64,000 nucleotides of DNA from Laburnicola sp. R22_1 (taxonomy: Eukaryota > Ascomycota > Dothideomycetes > Pleosporales > Didymosphaeriaceae). The notes under the pieces are model-generated. The model saw nothing but the letters and a program-made list of their open reading frames with translations, was not told the DNA's origin and did no database searches. The first letter of the stretch is position 1. Every line of letters begins with the position of its first letter. The DNA is taken from the NCBI GenBank assembly GCA_014281115.1, contig JACONQ010000001.1:4464001-4528000 (forward strand), written 5' to 3'. Below, piece by piece: positions 11,400-22,691 of the stretch. The position numbers and the translations under genes were made by a program.

Positions 11400-13535
11400 A
11401 CATGTTGGTTCAGCACTTGGCGCGGTTCGGCAAATGGCGCACCCCAACCAAATCACGCAGTTTACAACACCTCGTTACTGAGCCATCCACAATAGCTAGA
11501 ATATTCTAATAATTCATTCAATTACTATATAAATTGCTGCGAAAAAGATGTACTACTGGAATTTCGCTGGAAGTTTGATGTTGCGGCCACGGCGCGTTGT
11601 TGTTGTGGGTGCTGGATCACGCCCCATTTCATCACCCCTATCCCCCTACCCTCAGCAACCACCACACGTTGCTTTTTTTTCTGTTTTGGCGCTGCGGCAG
11701 GCTTTGAGGCCTTCCTCTTTCCCTTTTTGGAAGTTTGTATAGCCTTTTCGGAGTTTTCTTTCTCCTGAATCCTCCGTTGTTGCTCAGCCTGTTTCTCCGC
11801 CGCGACCCTCTCCTTTTCCTCCCTTTTCTTAACCCTCAACCTTTCTCTCTCTTTCTTCTCCTGCAGGTTACGTAGCTTAGCTGAGGTTATTTCTGCCTTC
11901 TTACGCGCTTTTTCGAGTTCTACTTTCTCTTTCTCCTTATCTACAACGCTCTCGCGTACTCTAGCCTCCCTCAGCTTCCTCGGGGACCAGAAAACTGCAC
12001 CACCGTGGTACTCCCTGCGTTGTTGCAGGTCTAGAGGCTTGCTCTTCTTCTGCTGCTTCTTCTTGACTTGTAGGGCCTTTGTCAGGCCTTGTACCTCAGC
12101 GTGGAGGATGTCATTTTGAACAGAGATGTGGTGGAGAGAACGCTTCAGCTTCTGCACCTCCCTACTGCCCTCCTCCCTCACAGTATTACGCACGAGGGTC
12201 TCGATTTTGAGCCAATCCTTGCCGCTGAGTACAGAGGTACTGCTCTCTCTCGAATCCTGCTCCACTGGAGTTGATGGCCTGTATTTCTGAAGGATAACCT
12301 CAGCGTTACGGGGCCATATACCAGTGGCCTCAAAGGACTTTAGAATCGTTTTCTTCTTGAAGGAGATGGTCCAGGCTTCCCAGAAGAGAGGGAAGAAGTC
12401 TCCTTTCTTTACTGAGAGTAGCCCCTGGGCCTCGTGGAGATAGGTAGTGAGGGCTTTTGAGTAGGCTGATGAGAGAGGCTTAAAGAGTACTACATCAAGG
12501 GGCTGCAGCGTGTGGGTACTGTGAGGGGGAATATCATAAGGAGAATCCGATTGTGGTCACAGTAGTCGATAAACTCTCTCGTTACGTGGGACCCATGGCC
12601 ATCCACGATCAGTAGTCGGTAGGATCGACGAGCTTTCGCTTTTGTGTACCGATCGAAGACCTGCTCGAGCCACGCAAGGCCTATATCGTTGTTGGTCCAT
12701 CCATTAGGAGATGTAGTGACGAATACCTCATGCTTCCCAGCCTTAATATCCTCTACCCAGGCCGATTGGAGAGCGTTATTGGCAGCTGCAAATAGTAGCC
12801 CTGGTGGCAACGCAGTTCCATCAGCGCAGACGCAAGCTAGGATGGTCATCCACTCTCTGTTGCCATCTTGGAGGGCTGATTTCACTTCCCTGCGGTCCCA
12901 CATAGCTTTGCTGAAGATCCTTTTGCTTCTTCCAATCACTCCTGTAAGGAAGCCCTTCTCATCCATATTGTACGTGTGACGAGGCTCTATATTGTACTCC
13001 TCCATTTTCTCTAGCAGAAGTTGAAAGAATTGCTCGTATTTAGCCCCTGAATCAGCTTGGTGGCGCGCGCGATCCATTCCAGTAACCCAATGGGGGTGAT
13101 TTCGACGTTGTAACGGTTGATGAATCGGGTAACCCAGCTTTTTCCTACTGGTTGTTCGCTGTTGGTTTTTGCAATTGATGAAGCAAAATTCTGCAGCATC
13201 TCCCTTGTAGGTGGTAGACGACGGCCTGTAAGCTTTTCTATATAGCTTACAAGCTCCAGTTCTTGTTGAGGGGTAAGTTTTCGCCGTTGGAGTTGTTGCT
13301 CTTTCATCGGCACGTTTTTGCCATGGTGTATCCTCCTCAGCGTAGTGTCTGGTACACCATATTTTTTCGCTATTTTTCGATACGAGAATTCTTCTCCTGG
13401 TCCGCGCGATTCGATTTCTTCAATTGCCTTGTCAATTGGATCCATATTGGCTGAGTTATGGGTGGGTGAAGGATTGGGTGGAAAATGCGGGGGTGCGCCA
13501 TTTGCCGAACCGCGCCAAGTGCTGAACCAACATGT
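11400..13535 (-). mobile_element. Pogo-type DNA transposon P5
   Basis: The 46-bp terminal inverted repeats at 11,400-11,445 and 13,490-13,535 start ACATGTTGGTTCAGC. TA lies at 11,398-11,399 and 13,536-13,537. The internal repeat is short (TTGGCGC then ATGGCGC) but again at 17-bp period. It lies 7 bp beyond the end of P1, with a CTG and two TA between. Length is 2,136 bp. Confidence 0.92.
11553..13445 (-). pseudogene. P5 transposase, frameshifted but without RIP stops
   Basis: This is a minus-strand pogo-like DDE transposase from ATG 13,443-13,445 (CCAATATGG context) to TAG at 11,553-11,555 after RRGRNIKLPAKFQ. Unlike its neighbours I found no in-frame nonsense codon. The frame is lost at homopolymer runs: an extra base in the G5 run at 13,092-13,096 (before TGMDRARHQADSG) and a missing base in the G run near 12,527-12,532 (IFPPHSTHTLQPLD). 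It also shifts close to the C-terminus near 11,600-11,650. The catalytic blocks YNMDEKGF and LLIVDGHGSH are intact. It is either a young element with indels or a consensus-sequence problem. Confidence 0.87.
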
Positions 13536-13539
13536 TATA

Positions 13540-15667
13540 CCGTGCCCGTGCGCGTAACGACCCACGTCGCGTAACGACCCAGGAACAACGCGCTCACTAC
13601 TTCAAAAATGAGGGTATTGCAACAGCTATAATAGCTATTATTATAAGATTTTGTAGTAGAGTAGTAAACAAAGGCATGCGATTAATTTGTACTATCTAAA
13701 TTTACTTGGAAGGTTGACGTTGCGGCCACGGCGGGTGGTGAAAGCTAGGGCAGCTGATGCAGCCTGTGATGCCTCCTTAGCAGCTGCACCAGCACTACGT
13801 TGTTTCTAACGCTTGTTGGCTTAAGTAGAGGCTTTTAAGGCCTTGCGCTTGCCCTTTTAGGATAGTTATATAGCTTTTTTAGTGTTGCGAGCTGCCTTCT
13901 GGCGCTCGCGTTCAGCTGCCTTATTAGCCTTCTCCTTCTTCCTCACCACCTTGGCTGCCTCTCTCGCCACACGCCTCTCCTCTGCCTCCTGCTCTTGGAG
14001 TAGCTTAGCAGCAGCTTGAAGCTCCTTTCTATTAGCCTTTGCAAGCTGCCTATTATGCTCTTCCCTCTGCTTCACTGTCTCTTGTGCACGTGCCTCTCTG
14101 ATCTTGCGCGGAGACCAGAAGACGGCACCACTGTGGTACTCCTAGCGCTGCTGCAAGTTAAGAGGTTTGCCGCGCTTCTTATGCTTCTTCTTAGCAGTAA
14201 GAGCCTCTCTTAGGCCATTGTTCTTATGGTGTAGCAGTTCGTTTTGTACTTGGAGTCTGTGGAGCGTTTAGAAGAGCGACTTTAACTCTTCTGCGGTAGT
14301 ATTCTTCACTGCAGAGCGTACGAGATGCTTCATCTGACGCCAATCGCTCTCCTTAAGCGCTGAGGGGCCTGCTTCGCCTTCATCTTGCTTCCTAGAGCTC
14401 TCTCTCTTGAAGCGTTTGAGTATAACCTCTAGGTCTATAGGCTATATACTAGTAGCTTTAAAGGACTTAAGGATAGTCTCTGTCTTAAATAAGGACTCCT
14501 ACGCTCTCCAGAACAGTGGGAAAAAGTCCCCCTTCTTAACTGGTACTAGCCCTTGGCTCCTCTGGAGGTGGGTGGAGAGCTCCTTAGAGTAGGCGGTGGA
14601 GAGAGATTTAAACATAATAACGTCAAGAGGTTGAAGCGTATAGGTAGAGTGAGGGGGAAATACGGCTAGGAGTATGCGATAGGATTCGCAGTAGTCGATA
14701 AACTCCTTTGTAAGGTGACTGCCATAGCCGTCAAGTATAAGGAGACGCCAGTCTCTCCCACAACGCGCTTTCTGCTTCGTGCAGCGATCAAATACCTGCT
14801 CTAGCCACGCTAAACCAATGTTGTTATTTGTCTATCCAGATGGAGATAAAGCTACAAAGACGTCGTATTGCCCAGCTTTAATAGCGTCCACCTAAGCTGC
14901 CTGCAGTAAGCTATTTGCCAACTAATAGATAAGACCTGGCGGCAGAGCCTCCCCATTAGCGCAGACAGCTGCTAAGAGGGTAATCCATTCACAAGAGCCA
15001 TCTTAGAGTGCCGCCTGCACCTCTTTTCGCTCCCACATCCAACAGCTGAACACTCGTTTTAAGCGTCCTGTTATACCTATTATAAAGCCCTTCTCGTCCA
15101 TATTATAGGAATGGCGCGGCTGTATGTTGTACTGCTTTATCTTCTAATGTAGCAAGTCAAAGTATAGCTTATACTTAACGTTTGAATCAGCGTTGTGGCG
15201 GAGAGAGTCAATTCCAGATGTCCATTTGGAGATAAGATAGTGGCCGTGTTAGTCAAGAAAGCGGGTAACCCAAGCGTCGCTCACAGGCTCTGTGGCTGTC
15301 AAGGATGCGAAATTTTGTATTATCTCTCTTATAGGAGGCAGCCCTCTCTTTGTAAGGTCTTTAATATAGCTCACAAGCCCTAACTCTTGTTGTGGGCTGA
15401 GTACTTGTTGATCGCGATGCTTAGCTTCCTGTGGGCGCTGACAGCCTTGGTGTCTTCGGCGCAGCGTACTATGCGGTACACCAAACTGGCGAGCAATTTT
15501 CCAGTATATAAGTTGTTCTCCTGGTTTAAGCGATTCGATTGCTGCGAGCGCATTGTCAATTGGTGCCATGGTGGTGGAGTTATGACGCGTTGAAGTTTGG
15601 AGCTTGTCTGGTGTTTTGGTGTTCCTGGGTCGTTACGCGACGTGGGTCGTTACGCGCACGGGCACGG
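13540..15667 (-). mobile_element. Pogo-type DNA transposon P6
   Basis: The 48-bp terminal inverted repeats at 13,540-13,587 and 15,620-15,667 are identical. TA lies at 13,538-13,539 and 15,668-15,669. The internal repeat GCGTAACGACCCA occurs twice at 17-bp period. Its left TA directly abuts the right TA of P5. Length is 2,128 bp. Confidence 0.93.
13692..15569 (-). pseudogene. P6 transposase, stop-disrupted
   Basis: A minus-strand pogo-like DDE transposase has one continuous frame of 626 codons from ATG 15,567-15,569 to TAG 13,692-13,694 after RRGRNVNLPSKFR, with at least nine in-frame TAG/TAA stops at former Gln, Trp or Arg codons. The helix-turn-helix (FGVPHSTLRRRH), YNMDEKGF, LLILDGYGSH and LQPLDVIMFKSLSTAYS are recognisable. 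The 17 bases GCGTCATAACTCCACCA just before the start are shared with P4, which lies in the opposite orientation. Confidence 0.88.
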
Positions 15668-16037
15668 TAATCTAGGTTATCTTATAAATACCGCGAGCTT
15701 TTTAAGGGCATATAAAGGGAGCTTACTAATAAGAACCTACTCTAGCAATATAGTAGCGCCTATCTAATCTAAAATAGTGGTATTAGGTAGAACTCTATGT
15801 ACGCTATACTTAAGCGCTGCTATAAGTTAAAGAACGCGATATATTGCTTTACATATCGCCTTAGAGACTCTAATAATACTACTAACGCCTATAATAATTA
15901 TAACCCTTTTACTAACGCGCTAAGTAAGAATAATTAGGATAAAGTTACGTAGCTTATTAAGTACTTTAAAGTCTTTAGCGATATAATAATTAAGTTAGAG
16001 GGCAAGGCTAGTAAGTCTAGGTATAGTAGCCTTTAGC

Positions 16038-16255
16038 TGTCAGATTGGATAGGTGATCCGAACAACTATCGTGAGTGGCAGGAGAGAGGTGAAACAGCCC
16101 CTACCCAAATAGGGATAGTATGGAGGATTAGCCAAGAACCAAAACAGCGCACAAGCAGACCTCTAGAGGGAGGACACCCTAAAGAACAACAACAACCAAC
16201 ATTACGCATTATCAAGATATGGACTTTATTCATTAATAAACCCTTTAATCTGACA
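16038..16255 (+). repeat. Copia 5-prime LTR
   Basis: A 218-bp repeat starting TGTCAGATTGG and ending AATCTGACA. It differs from the 3-prime copy almost only by C/T and G/A changes, with the 3-prime copy carrying the T or A. Confidence 0.9.
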
Positions 16256-16362
16256 ATTAAGAGTCTCACTGCCTCTACCTTAAACACTAGAACAACCAGA
16301 ACGCCGATACAACTCGAGCCGAAACGACGCAACGTCGCACAGAACGATCAAAATCCATCAAG

Positions 16363-17420
16363 ATGTCAACTACCCCAAATCGCGACCCCACAGTAATCCT
16401 TATGGACCATACCCAGTGGATCAAGTGGATCGCACAACTGGAGTCGAAGTGTGTGTCGTTGAACGTCTAGTCGAAGATCGACCCCAAACAGATGGCCCAG
16501 CCACTCGCCAAACCTATCGCCCCAATCAGGCCCTTAATAGTCAGCTATCAAGCAGCTACAGCAGCAATAAACCAACATCAAACCCAATACCAAGCAAATC
16601 ACGGGCAGCACGCAGTGATACCCCCGTTTGCACCAGCTCAACCGTCCAACCTCTCGAACGCCGGCAAGACCTCATACAAAGAAGACGTAGACGACTTCAA
16701 GTCCATTTTTAAAGAATACAAGGTCCTCAATTAGAAATATTAATAAGAACAAACCCACTTCTCTTAGGTTACCGACTTTATTCGAACAACAGTATCCTTA
16801 CACCTATTTACCAACTGCTGCAAGCTATCCTAACCATATTAAAGCTAGATAATCAAACTCGCCGCTACTATAGGCGTGAGATTAGAGGACAAGCTTAACA
16901 AAGCAAGGGAACAATACTAAGCAGCCCTTAAACTAATAAGGACAACAGCCCATTAGGACACCTGGCTTACTAAAGTGAACCACGCGGTTACAGAAGCCAA
17001 AGCGACTAGTGTACCTGACTGCCTAAACAATTAATTCATTAAGAACGACTTTGTAAAAGCTACAGCAAAGAATTTCTAAGAATGAACAATCTTATTTATA
17101 GAAAACGCCCTCCTAGATTCTACGGTAACAGCCACCAACATGTTCCTACAATTTAGAAAACAAGCTAACCTACTATACCTAGCCAAGAGCAAATCGTCTA
17201 GAGCAGCCTTCGCAGCTAGAGGACCAACCCTCGCTGGAGAAGAAGCTAATAATAATACTAATACTAAACTAACCCGCGAAAGAGGTCGCAACTAACATTA
17301 AAAGCGTAGTTATTGCGATAGTAATATAATTAACTATACAATACAGAAGTGTAAGGCTTATAATAGACTACATAATCTTAACAAGTGTTAGTATGCAATG
17401 CTAGAGACAGCGCCTCCAAA
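16363..17420 (+). pseudogene. Copia gag relic
   Basis: The frame opens with ATG 16,363 (MSTTPNRDPTVILMDHTQW), is stopped by TAG after about 35 codons, and continues through many further stops to about 17,420. A Cys/His patch near 17,310-17,400 may be the gag zinc knuckle, now decayed. Position after the 5-prime LTR supports gag. No full frame survives. Confidence 0.7.
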
Positions 17421-17839
17421 TTAGAGAGCCTGAGACGGCGTCAAGAGAATGGCTTAAGAAAGGATTAGCAATAATGCTAAACTTTAGGAGGAAATACGCT
17501 CAGCGAAAAGGCCACAATTAAAGACCCTAGCTCTTAAGAAGTCGCACTCAGCGACTCCAACAATAGAAGCTTCCACAAAAGAGTGACTATATAGAAGGCA
17601 AATTGGAGAGGTCAATATTGCGATAGCCGCCGCCTCTTTTATAACGAAATAGTTAAGGTACCCACTTAAACAATTCTTTATCCTCAACTTAGGGACAACG
17701 TGCCATATAGCAAATAATATTAGACGATTCACGAACACTTGGCCACCTACACTAGGAGATTTCTTATAGGTAGGGAACTTACGCATATGGATTATAGCAT
17801 ATAGCTTACTATATATAAGAGTGAAGACTATAGGCTCAA

Positions 17840-20800
17840 CACGCCGCCTTTACCTTAGAGATATGGCCTTCTGCCCAGACCTACACTATAACCTTGTCTC
17901 ATTTAGAGTACTCCGATAACAAGGCCTATAGTGGGATACCAAGTCAAACCCTACCGTACTACGCCGGTACGACGATAGTGCTGTTGCGCTCCTTAAAGAA
18001 CGATACAGACAATGGGTTGTTGAGTACAACAATGTCTCTAAGCCAAAATCAACCTTTGCAACAACCAAAGCACGCACAATTAAGCCGCGACAACAAGCGA
18101 GCGGTGAGATGTGGCACAAACGACTAGGACACCCAGGACCTCAGGCACTTGAGCACCTCGTGCATCACTCTGAGGGGGTGAAGATTGTTAGCGTTCCTAC
18201 TGTCAAGTGCGACGCATATAGAAGATCAAAGTCTAAGCGACAGATAAGAAGAACCCCCCGAACAATCCTAGAAGGTCCAGGAGAGCGAATAGCCCTAGAC
18301 TTTCATAATTACGAAGAAGGGAGTAACATAAAGGAGAAGAGCCAAATGCTAATCATGTGTAGAGTTACTAGTATGCTATGGAATTTCTATTTTAAAGACA
18401 ACTAACCTGCCAGATTAATTATTAAAACCCTCTAAACATTTATTATATTTATAAAGAACCAATTTAGGATTATGGTCAAAGTCATTAAGACTAATAATAA
18501 GACGTTTCGCTCAGCTAAAGCCCAGAGGTAGAGGGACAAGCAAGGTATAGCAGTCGAGCCCTTAGCACCTAATACCCAAGCCCAAAACGGCGGAGCTAAA
18601 CGCTTAGGGGGTGTGGTAAAGGAGAAAGCTCGTGCAATACGCCTTAACGCGAATCTACTATGGGAAGTATGGCCTAAAGTGACTCGAACCGCCGTATACC
18701 TATACAATCGAACACCCAAGTATTCGAATCGCTAGAAGACGCCCTATGAAGCGTTCTTTACCGCTGTCGCCTTTTAAAATAAGATAGTTACGTCCCCACG
18801 CAAACCAAACCAATCCTATTTATAAGTATATGGTTGTAAGGCCTTTGCCATAATAGATAATACAAAGCGTGGTAAAGGACGTCTATAAAGACTCGACCTA
18901 AAGGTATAGATTGGATACTTAGTAGGTTATATTTCCTTAAACATCTTTAGGATATGGATACTATTAATAGGCAAGGTCATCAGCACCCACAACGTAGTGT
19001 TTAACAAAGATAGCATCTTTAATAGAGACATAAAACACATTATAGACAATCTTATACATAGTACCCTTAAAGAAATTACAACTTAAATTAGGACAATAGA
19101 GCTACCGCCTTCACTATTACAACAGAACAATGCTACAAGCAGGTTCTATAAGAATAAAGCGACGGACGACTCTCCTTCTGAGCAAGTGGGGACACCCCAG
19201 TACGACGAGCGCGGGAGGAAGGTCATACCCTACCTGACGCCGCCAAGTACACCACCACCAGCAGCCTTATTAGCGCAACTAATAAGCTTAGATGGATACA
19301 AGCAGTGCCCCAACTCGCTGCCCAGCGCTAGAGATAATTAGGAGCTAGATCTAGCCCTGCCTCGCCCTAGAGGAATACAGCCTGTTAAGAGAGCCCTCCT
19401 GCGTAAAGAGGAAGGAAAGCTAATTAATCCCTAGTTGCCCCTCTCTTACAATCTAAACAGACTCCGATCTCCACTTAGTTCCTTACCTAGTAAAGCGAAA
19501 GCCACTACACTATAGGCCGCAGCCTTTATAGCTAGTACTAAAGCAGGTCATGTTTGTAAAGTAGAGGGGAAGAAACTAAATAACGCAAGCATTAAACGCA
19601 TGATAATAAAAGGCTATTAGCCTTATTACAGCGAACTGTTACTAGCACCTCCTCTAAACGGGCTTAAGCCTACGCACCCACTCTACATGCTCTTTAAGAA
19701 AGCTAAGGAAGAACACCTTAATAGCCACAAACAAACGAAGTTATGGACTAAGGTGCCTACTATTTAGGCAAGACGAGAAGGGATCTAGATACTGGATTTA
19801 ATGTAGGTATACACCTACAAGCTTAATTAGCACCACTACTTCTAGAAGTGTAAGGCAAGGCTAGTTGTCCAAGGCAATTAACAGAACAATGTTACCACCC
19901 AAGAGACCTATGCCGCCACACTCGCAGGAAGATCGTTTAGGATGCTAATGGCTATTACTGCTCAGTTTAACCTAGAGCTAAAGCAGTACGACGTGACTAA
20001 CGCTTTCGTACATGCATTAATTAATCGTGTTATCTACATGCGAATGCCACGCGGGTATACACGTCCAGGCACGATACTTCAGCTTTAAAAGGCGCTATAT
20101 GGCCTGCGGATCTCACCCTTACTATGGCAAAGGGACTTCACCGCCTACCTCACAGAGCTTAGTTTCTCTGTAGTTCCACACGAACCATGTTGCATGGTAC
20201 GAAAAGGGGTGTTTATCTTCTTCTACGTTAATAATATTATTCTCGCGTATCACCCACGAAACCGTACACTAGCAGACCAGGTTGTGAAGGATCTCTAGAA
20301 GAAATACAGCCTAACAGGAGGAGGGGATTTGAGATGGTTCCTTAGAATAGAGGTGATAAGAGACCGAACCTAGCAGAAGATATAGCTATCGCAAGCCGCG
20401 TATATCGATAAAATTGTCCAACTCGCAACTAATTATAACCTTCGCCACAATACCCCAATGGCTCGAATAGAGCTTACTGGCCGCATAGACCTCGCAACAC
20501 ATAGAGAGATCAACCTATACTAACGCAAAATTAGCTCCCTACTCTTTGTAGTGGTAAATACACGCCCTAACGTTGCATTCGCTATCTCATAACTTGCCCG
20601 CTTTCTTACTAATTCAAGCCTAACATATTAACAAGCAACTAACCGCGTCCTCTTATACCTACACTCTACACGAATATACGCCCTAAAGTTTAAAGGAGAC
20701 AATAGTCTTATTATAGCTAGCGACGCATCGTTTGCAGACAACACAATAGATAGAAAGAGTTCTTAAAGGTACGCAATTAAACTATTTAGTGGTCTTATCG

Positions 20801-21285
20801 CCTAGCGAGCTAATAAGCAGGACACAGTTACCACTTCAACAACTAAGGCAGAGCTCCTAGCACTATCCCAAGTAGCTAAGGAAGCTATATTTACGCAGAT
20901 GCTGCTTAACAAACTTTAAGTAACACTAAAAGACCCAGTGATTACTATTTAGTGCGACAACAAGCAGACAATTCGGCTGATTAACGAGGAGATCTCTTAG
21001 CTAACAACTAAGCTCCAACATGTGGATATCCACAATCACTGGCTACAACAGGAGGTAAAAAGAAAGTTAATTAGAGTAACATATGCCCCCTTAAGCGATA
21101 TAATCGCTAATAGATTCACTAAGACCCTTCCTGTTAGGACCTAGCCCCAGTTCCTAAGTTAAGTAGGACTGGCAAACGTAAAGGACCGCATAATTGTAGA
21201 GCAAGGAGAAATAGATGCGATAACACAAAAGATTAAAGCCTTAGGGAGAATAGTAGATACTGGGACATCCCAGATCACCTAAGAA
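17840..21285 (+). pseudogene. Copia pol relic (integrase, reverse transcriptase, RNase H)
   Basis: From the N side: the GAG-pre-integrase motif MWHKRLGHPG (about 18,109), an integrase core remnant with LDFHNYEEG and NGGAKRLGGVVKEKARAI, then reverse transcriptase (KQYDVTNAFVHALI, about 19,980; ALYGLRISPLLW, about 20,095), and an RNase H/C-terminal region with TTSTTKAELLALSQ (about 20,835) and QHVDIHNHWLQQEV (about 21,018). The catalytic YVDD box reads YVNN (about 20,224-20,235), both Asp changed by G-to-A. Dozens of TAG/TAA stops are present. The order integrase before reverse transcriptase identifies Ty1/copia. Confidence 0.85.
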
Positions 21286-21328
21286 TAAATAGGGAACAGC
21301 TTAAGGCGAGGTCGCCGAGCTAAGGGGG

Positions 21329-21548
21329 TGTATTAGATTGGATAGGTGATCCGAACAACTATTATAAGTGGCAGAAGAGAGATGAAACAGCCCCTACCTA
21401 AATAGGGATAGTATAGAGAATTAGCCAAGAACCAAAACAGCGCACAAGCAGACCTCTAGAGGGAGGACACCCTAAAGAATAATAACAACTAACATTACGC
21501 ATTATTAAGATATGGACTTTATTTATTAATAAACCCTTTAATCTGACA
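21329..21548 (+). repeat. Copia 3-prime LTR
   Basis: A 220-bp copy of the 5-prime LTR, starting TGTATTAGATTGG (2 bp longer near the start) and ending ATCTGACA. It is enriched in TA relative to the other copy, as RIP would leave it. Confidence 0.9.
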
Positions 21549-22691
21549 TTAGCAGACGCTGCCTTACTTATAGAGAATATAGTAGAAGCTCTATGCCTAG
21601 TAGCACAACCTATATACTATACTAGGGGACTCCTATATTAAAAACACTATTAAATTTGCTATATAGAAGTTAATAACGTACTTTAAAAAGTTAGTAATAA
21701 CACCTACTATTTTATAGGCCTATATTACTACTACTTTACACCCTGCCCTCTATATATTATTCTTTAAGGACTGCTAGTTAGTCTAGTAATCTTAGTATAA
21801 GTAGGCGGAAAAATCGCTTAAGGATATATACTAACAGTACATTAATAATAAGGAGGTAGTGGAGAAGGAAGAGGTCCTAGAGTCCCCTAGTAGATGCAAG
21901 ATCCCTAGCGGCAATATTAAGTACAAGAACTCTAATAAGGATCTAATAGCTATTAACCTTAACCTATTTACTAACAAACGCTCCTATAGTAAGCGCTTTA
22001 AAGGCCTTACTAAAGTTAAGACTTATATTAATAATATTAAGAATAATTTATAGGTTGCTAAAAAAGGTAAAATAATTAAGAAGTAGCCACTTAATTAGTG
22101 GCTTAATGTTAGGCGTATACGTTACCCTGCACTATATAAAGTTACTATTAACTTTCTTATAATACTAGCCACCTTCTATAAGTATAAGAGGTGTTTTAGC
22201 CTTGCTAAATAAACAATTACCGCCCTAAGAAACTACCTCTCTCCTTTAATAATTAAAGTCCTGTAATTATAGCGAAATTAGGTATAAAATAGAGTAATTT
22301 ATAGTAAACTTAGCGAACTCTAGGACCTTATAAGCTAACTTAAGGTGCTCTAGGAGCCCTCTAACACTTAGGTTACTATAGTAACTGCCCCTAATAGTAT
22401 AGTAACTAATAATACTAAGGCAGTTACTATTAGGCGACAGTAACTAGTGTAACACCCCTAGTTAATAGTACAGTTAGTAAGCACGTGACGGCAGTGTTCA
22501 CTAGAAAAAGGCCAAAAAACGTTCAGTAACTGACTGTTGGACACACTGCCTACATTGTCACGACATGCCCGCTTTGTCCTCCGAAAACTTTCTGCTCCTA
22601 CGACCACCAGTTCGCCTGCAAGACGGACTGCAAGTCATGTCTGGTGGATCGCAGTACTTGGCGATGAGGCGTGATTTTCAACGAAGTCACC

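Larger units (their letters stand above)
16038..21548 (+). mobile_element. Ty1/copia LTR retrotransposon inserted in the hAT relic
   Basis: The long terminal repeats lie at 16,038-16,255 and 21,329-21,548, with a 5-bp target duplication TTAGC at 16,033-16,037 and 21,549-21,553. A purine run (TAAGGGGGTG, 21,321-21,330) precedes the 3-prime repeat. Gag, integrase, reverse transcriptase and RNase H relics follow in copia order. The whole 5.5 kb is riddled with stops. Confidence 0.93.
15670..22440 (+). pseudogene. Outer hAT transposase relic hosting the nest
   Basis: Two pieces (15,670-16,037 and 21,549-about 22,440) flank the copia element. Allowing for stops, the first reads YRELFKG and later NSMYAILKRCYKLKNAI, matching the region of the hAT at 4,460-7,493 that reads RRKLFRI and HSVYLMLLRC-ELKDLI. 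After the copia, LHPALYILFFKDC and AEKSLKDIYQQYI match LHPRLRIAWFKDHWK and AESSLREVFQQYV. The end, RYPALYKVTINFLIILATF with ALRNYLSP, is the hAT dimerisation region. It is very AT-rich with dozens of TAG/TAA stops. I could not find its terminal repeats or target duplication, so its limits are uncertain. Confidence 0.7.

Noticed and set aside
15816..16037. The AT-rich sequence left of the copia as part of the copia element
   Set aside because: The LTR start and the TTAGC duplication place it outside, and it continues in hAT-like sequence on the far side of the copia.
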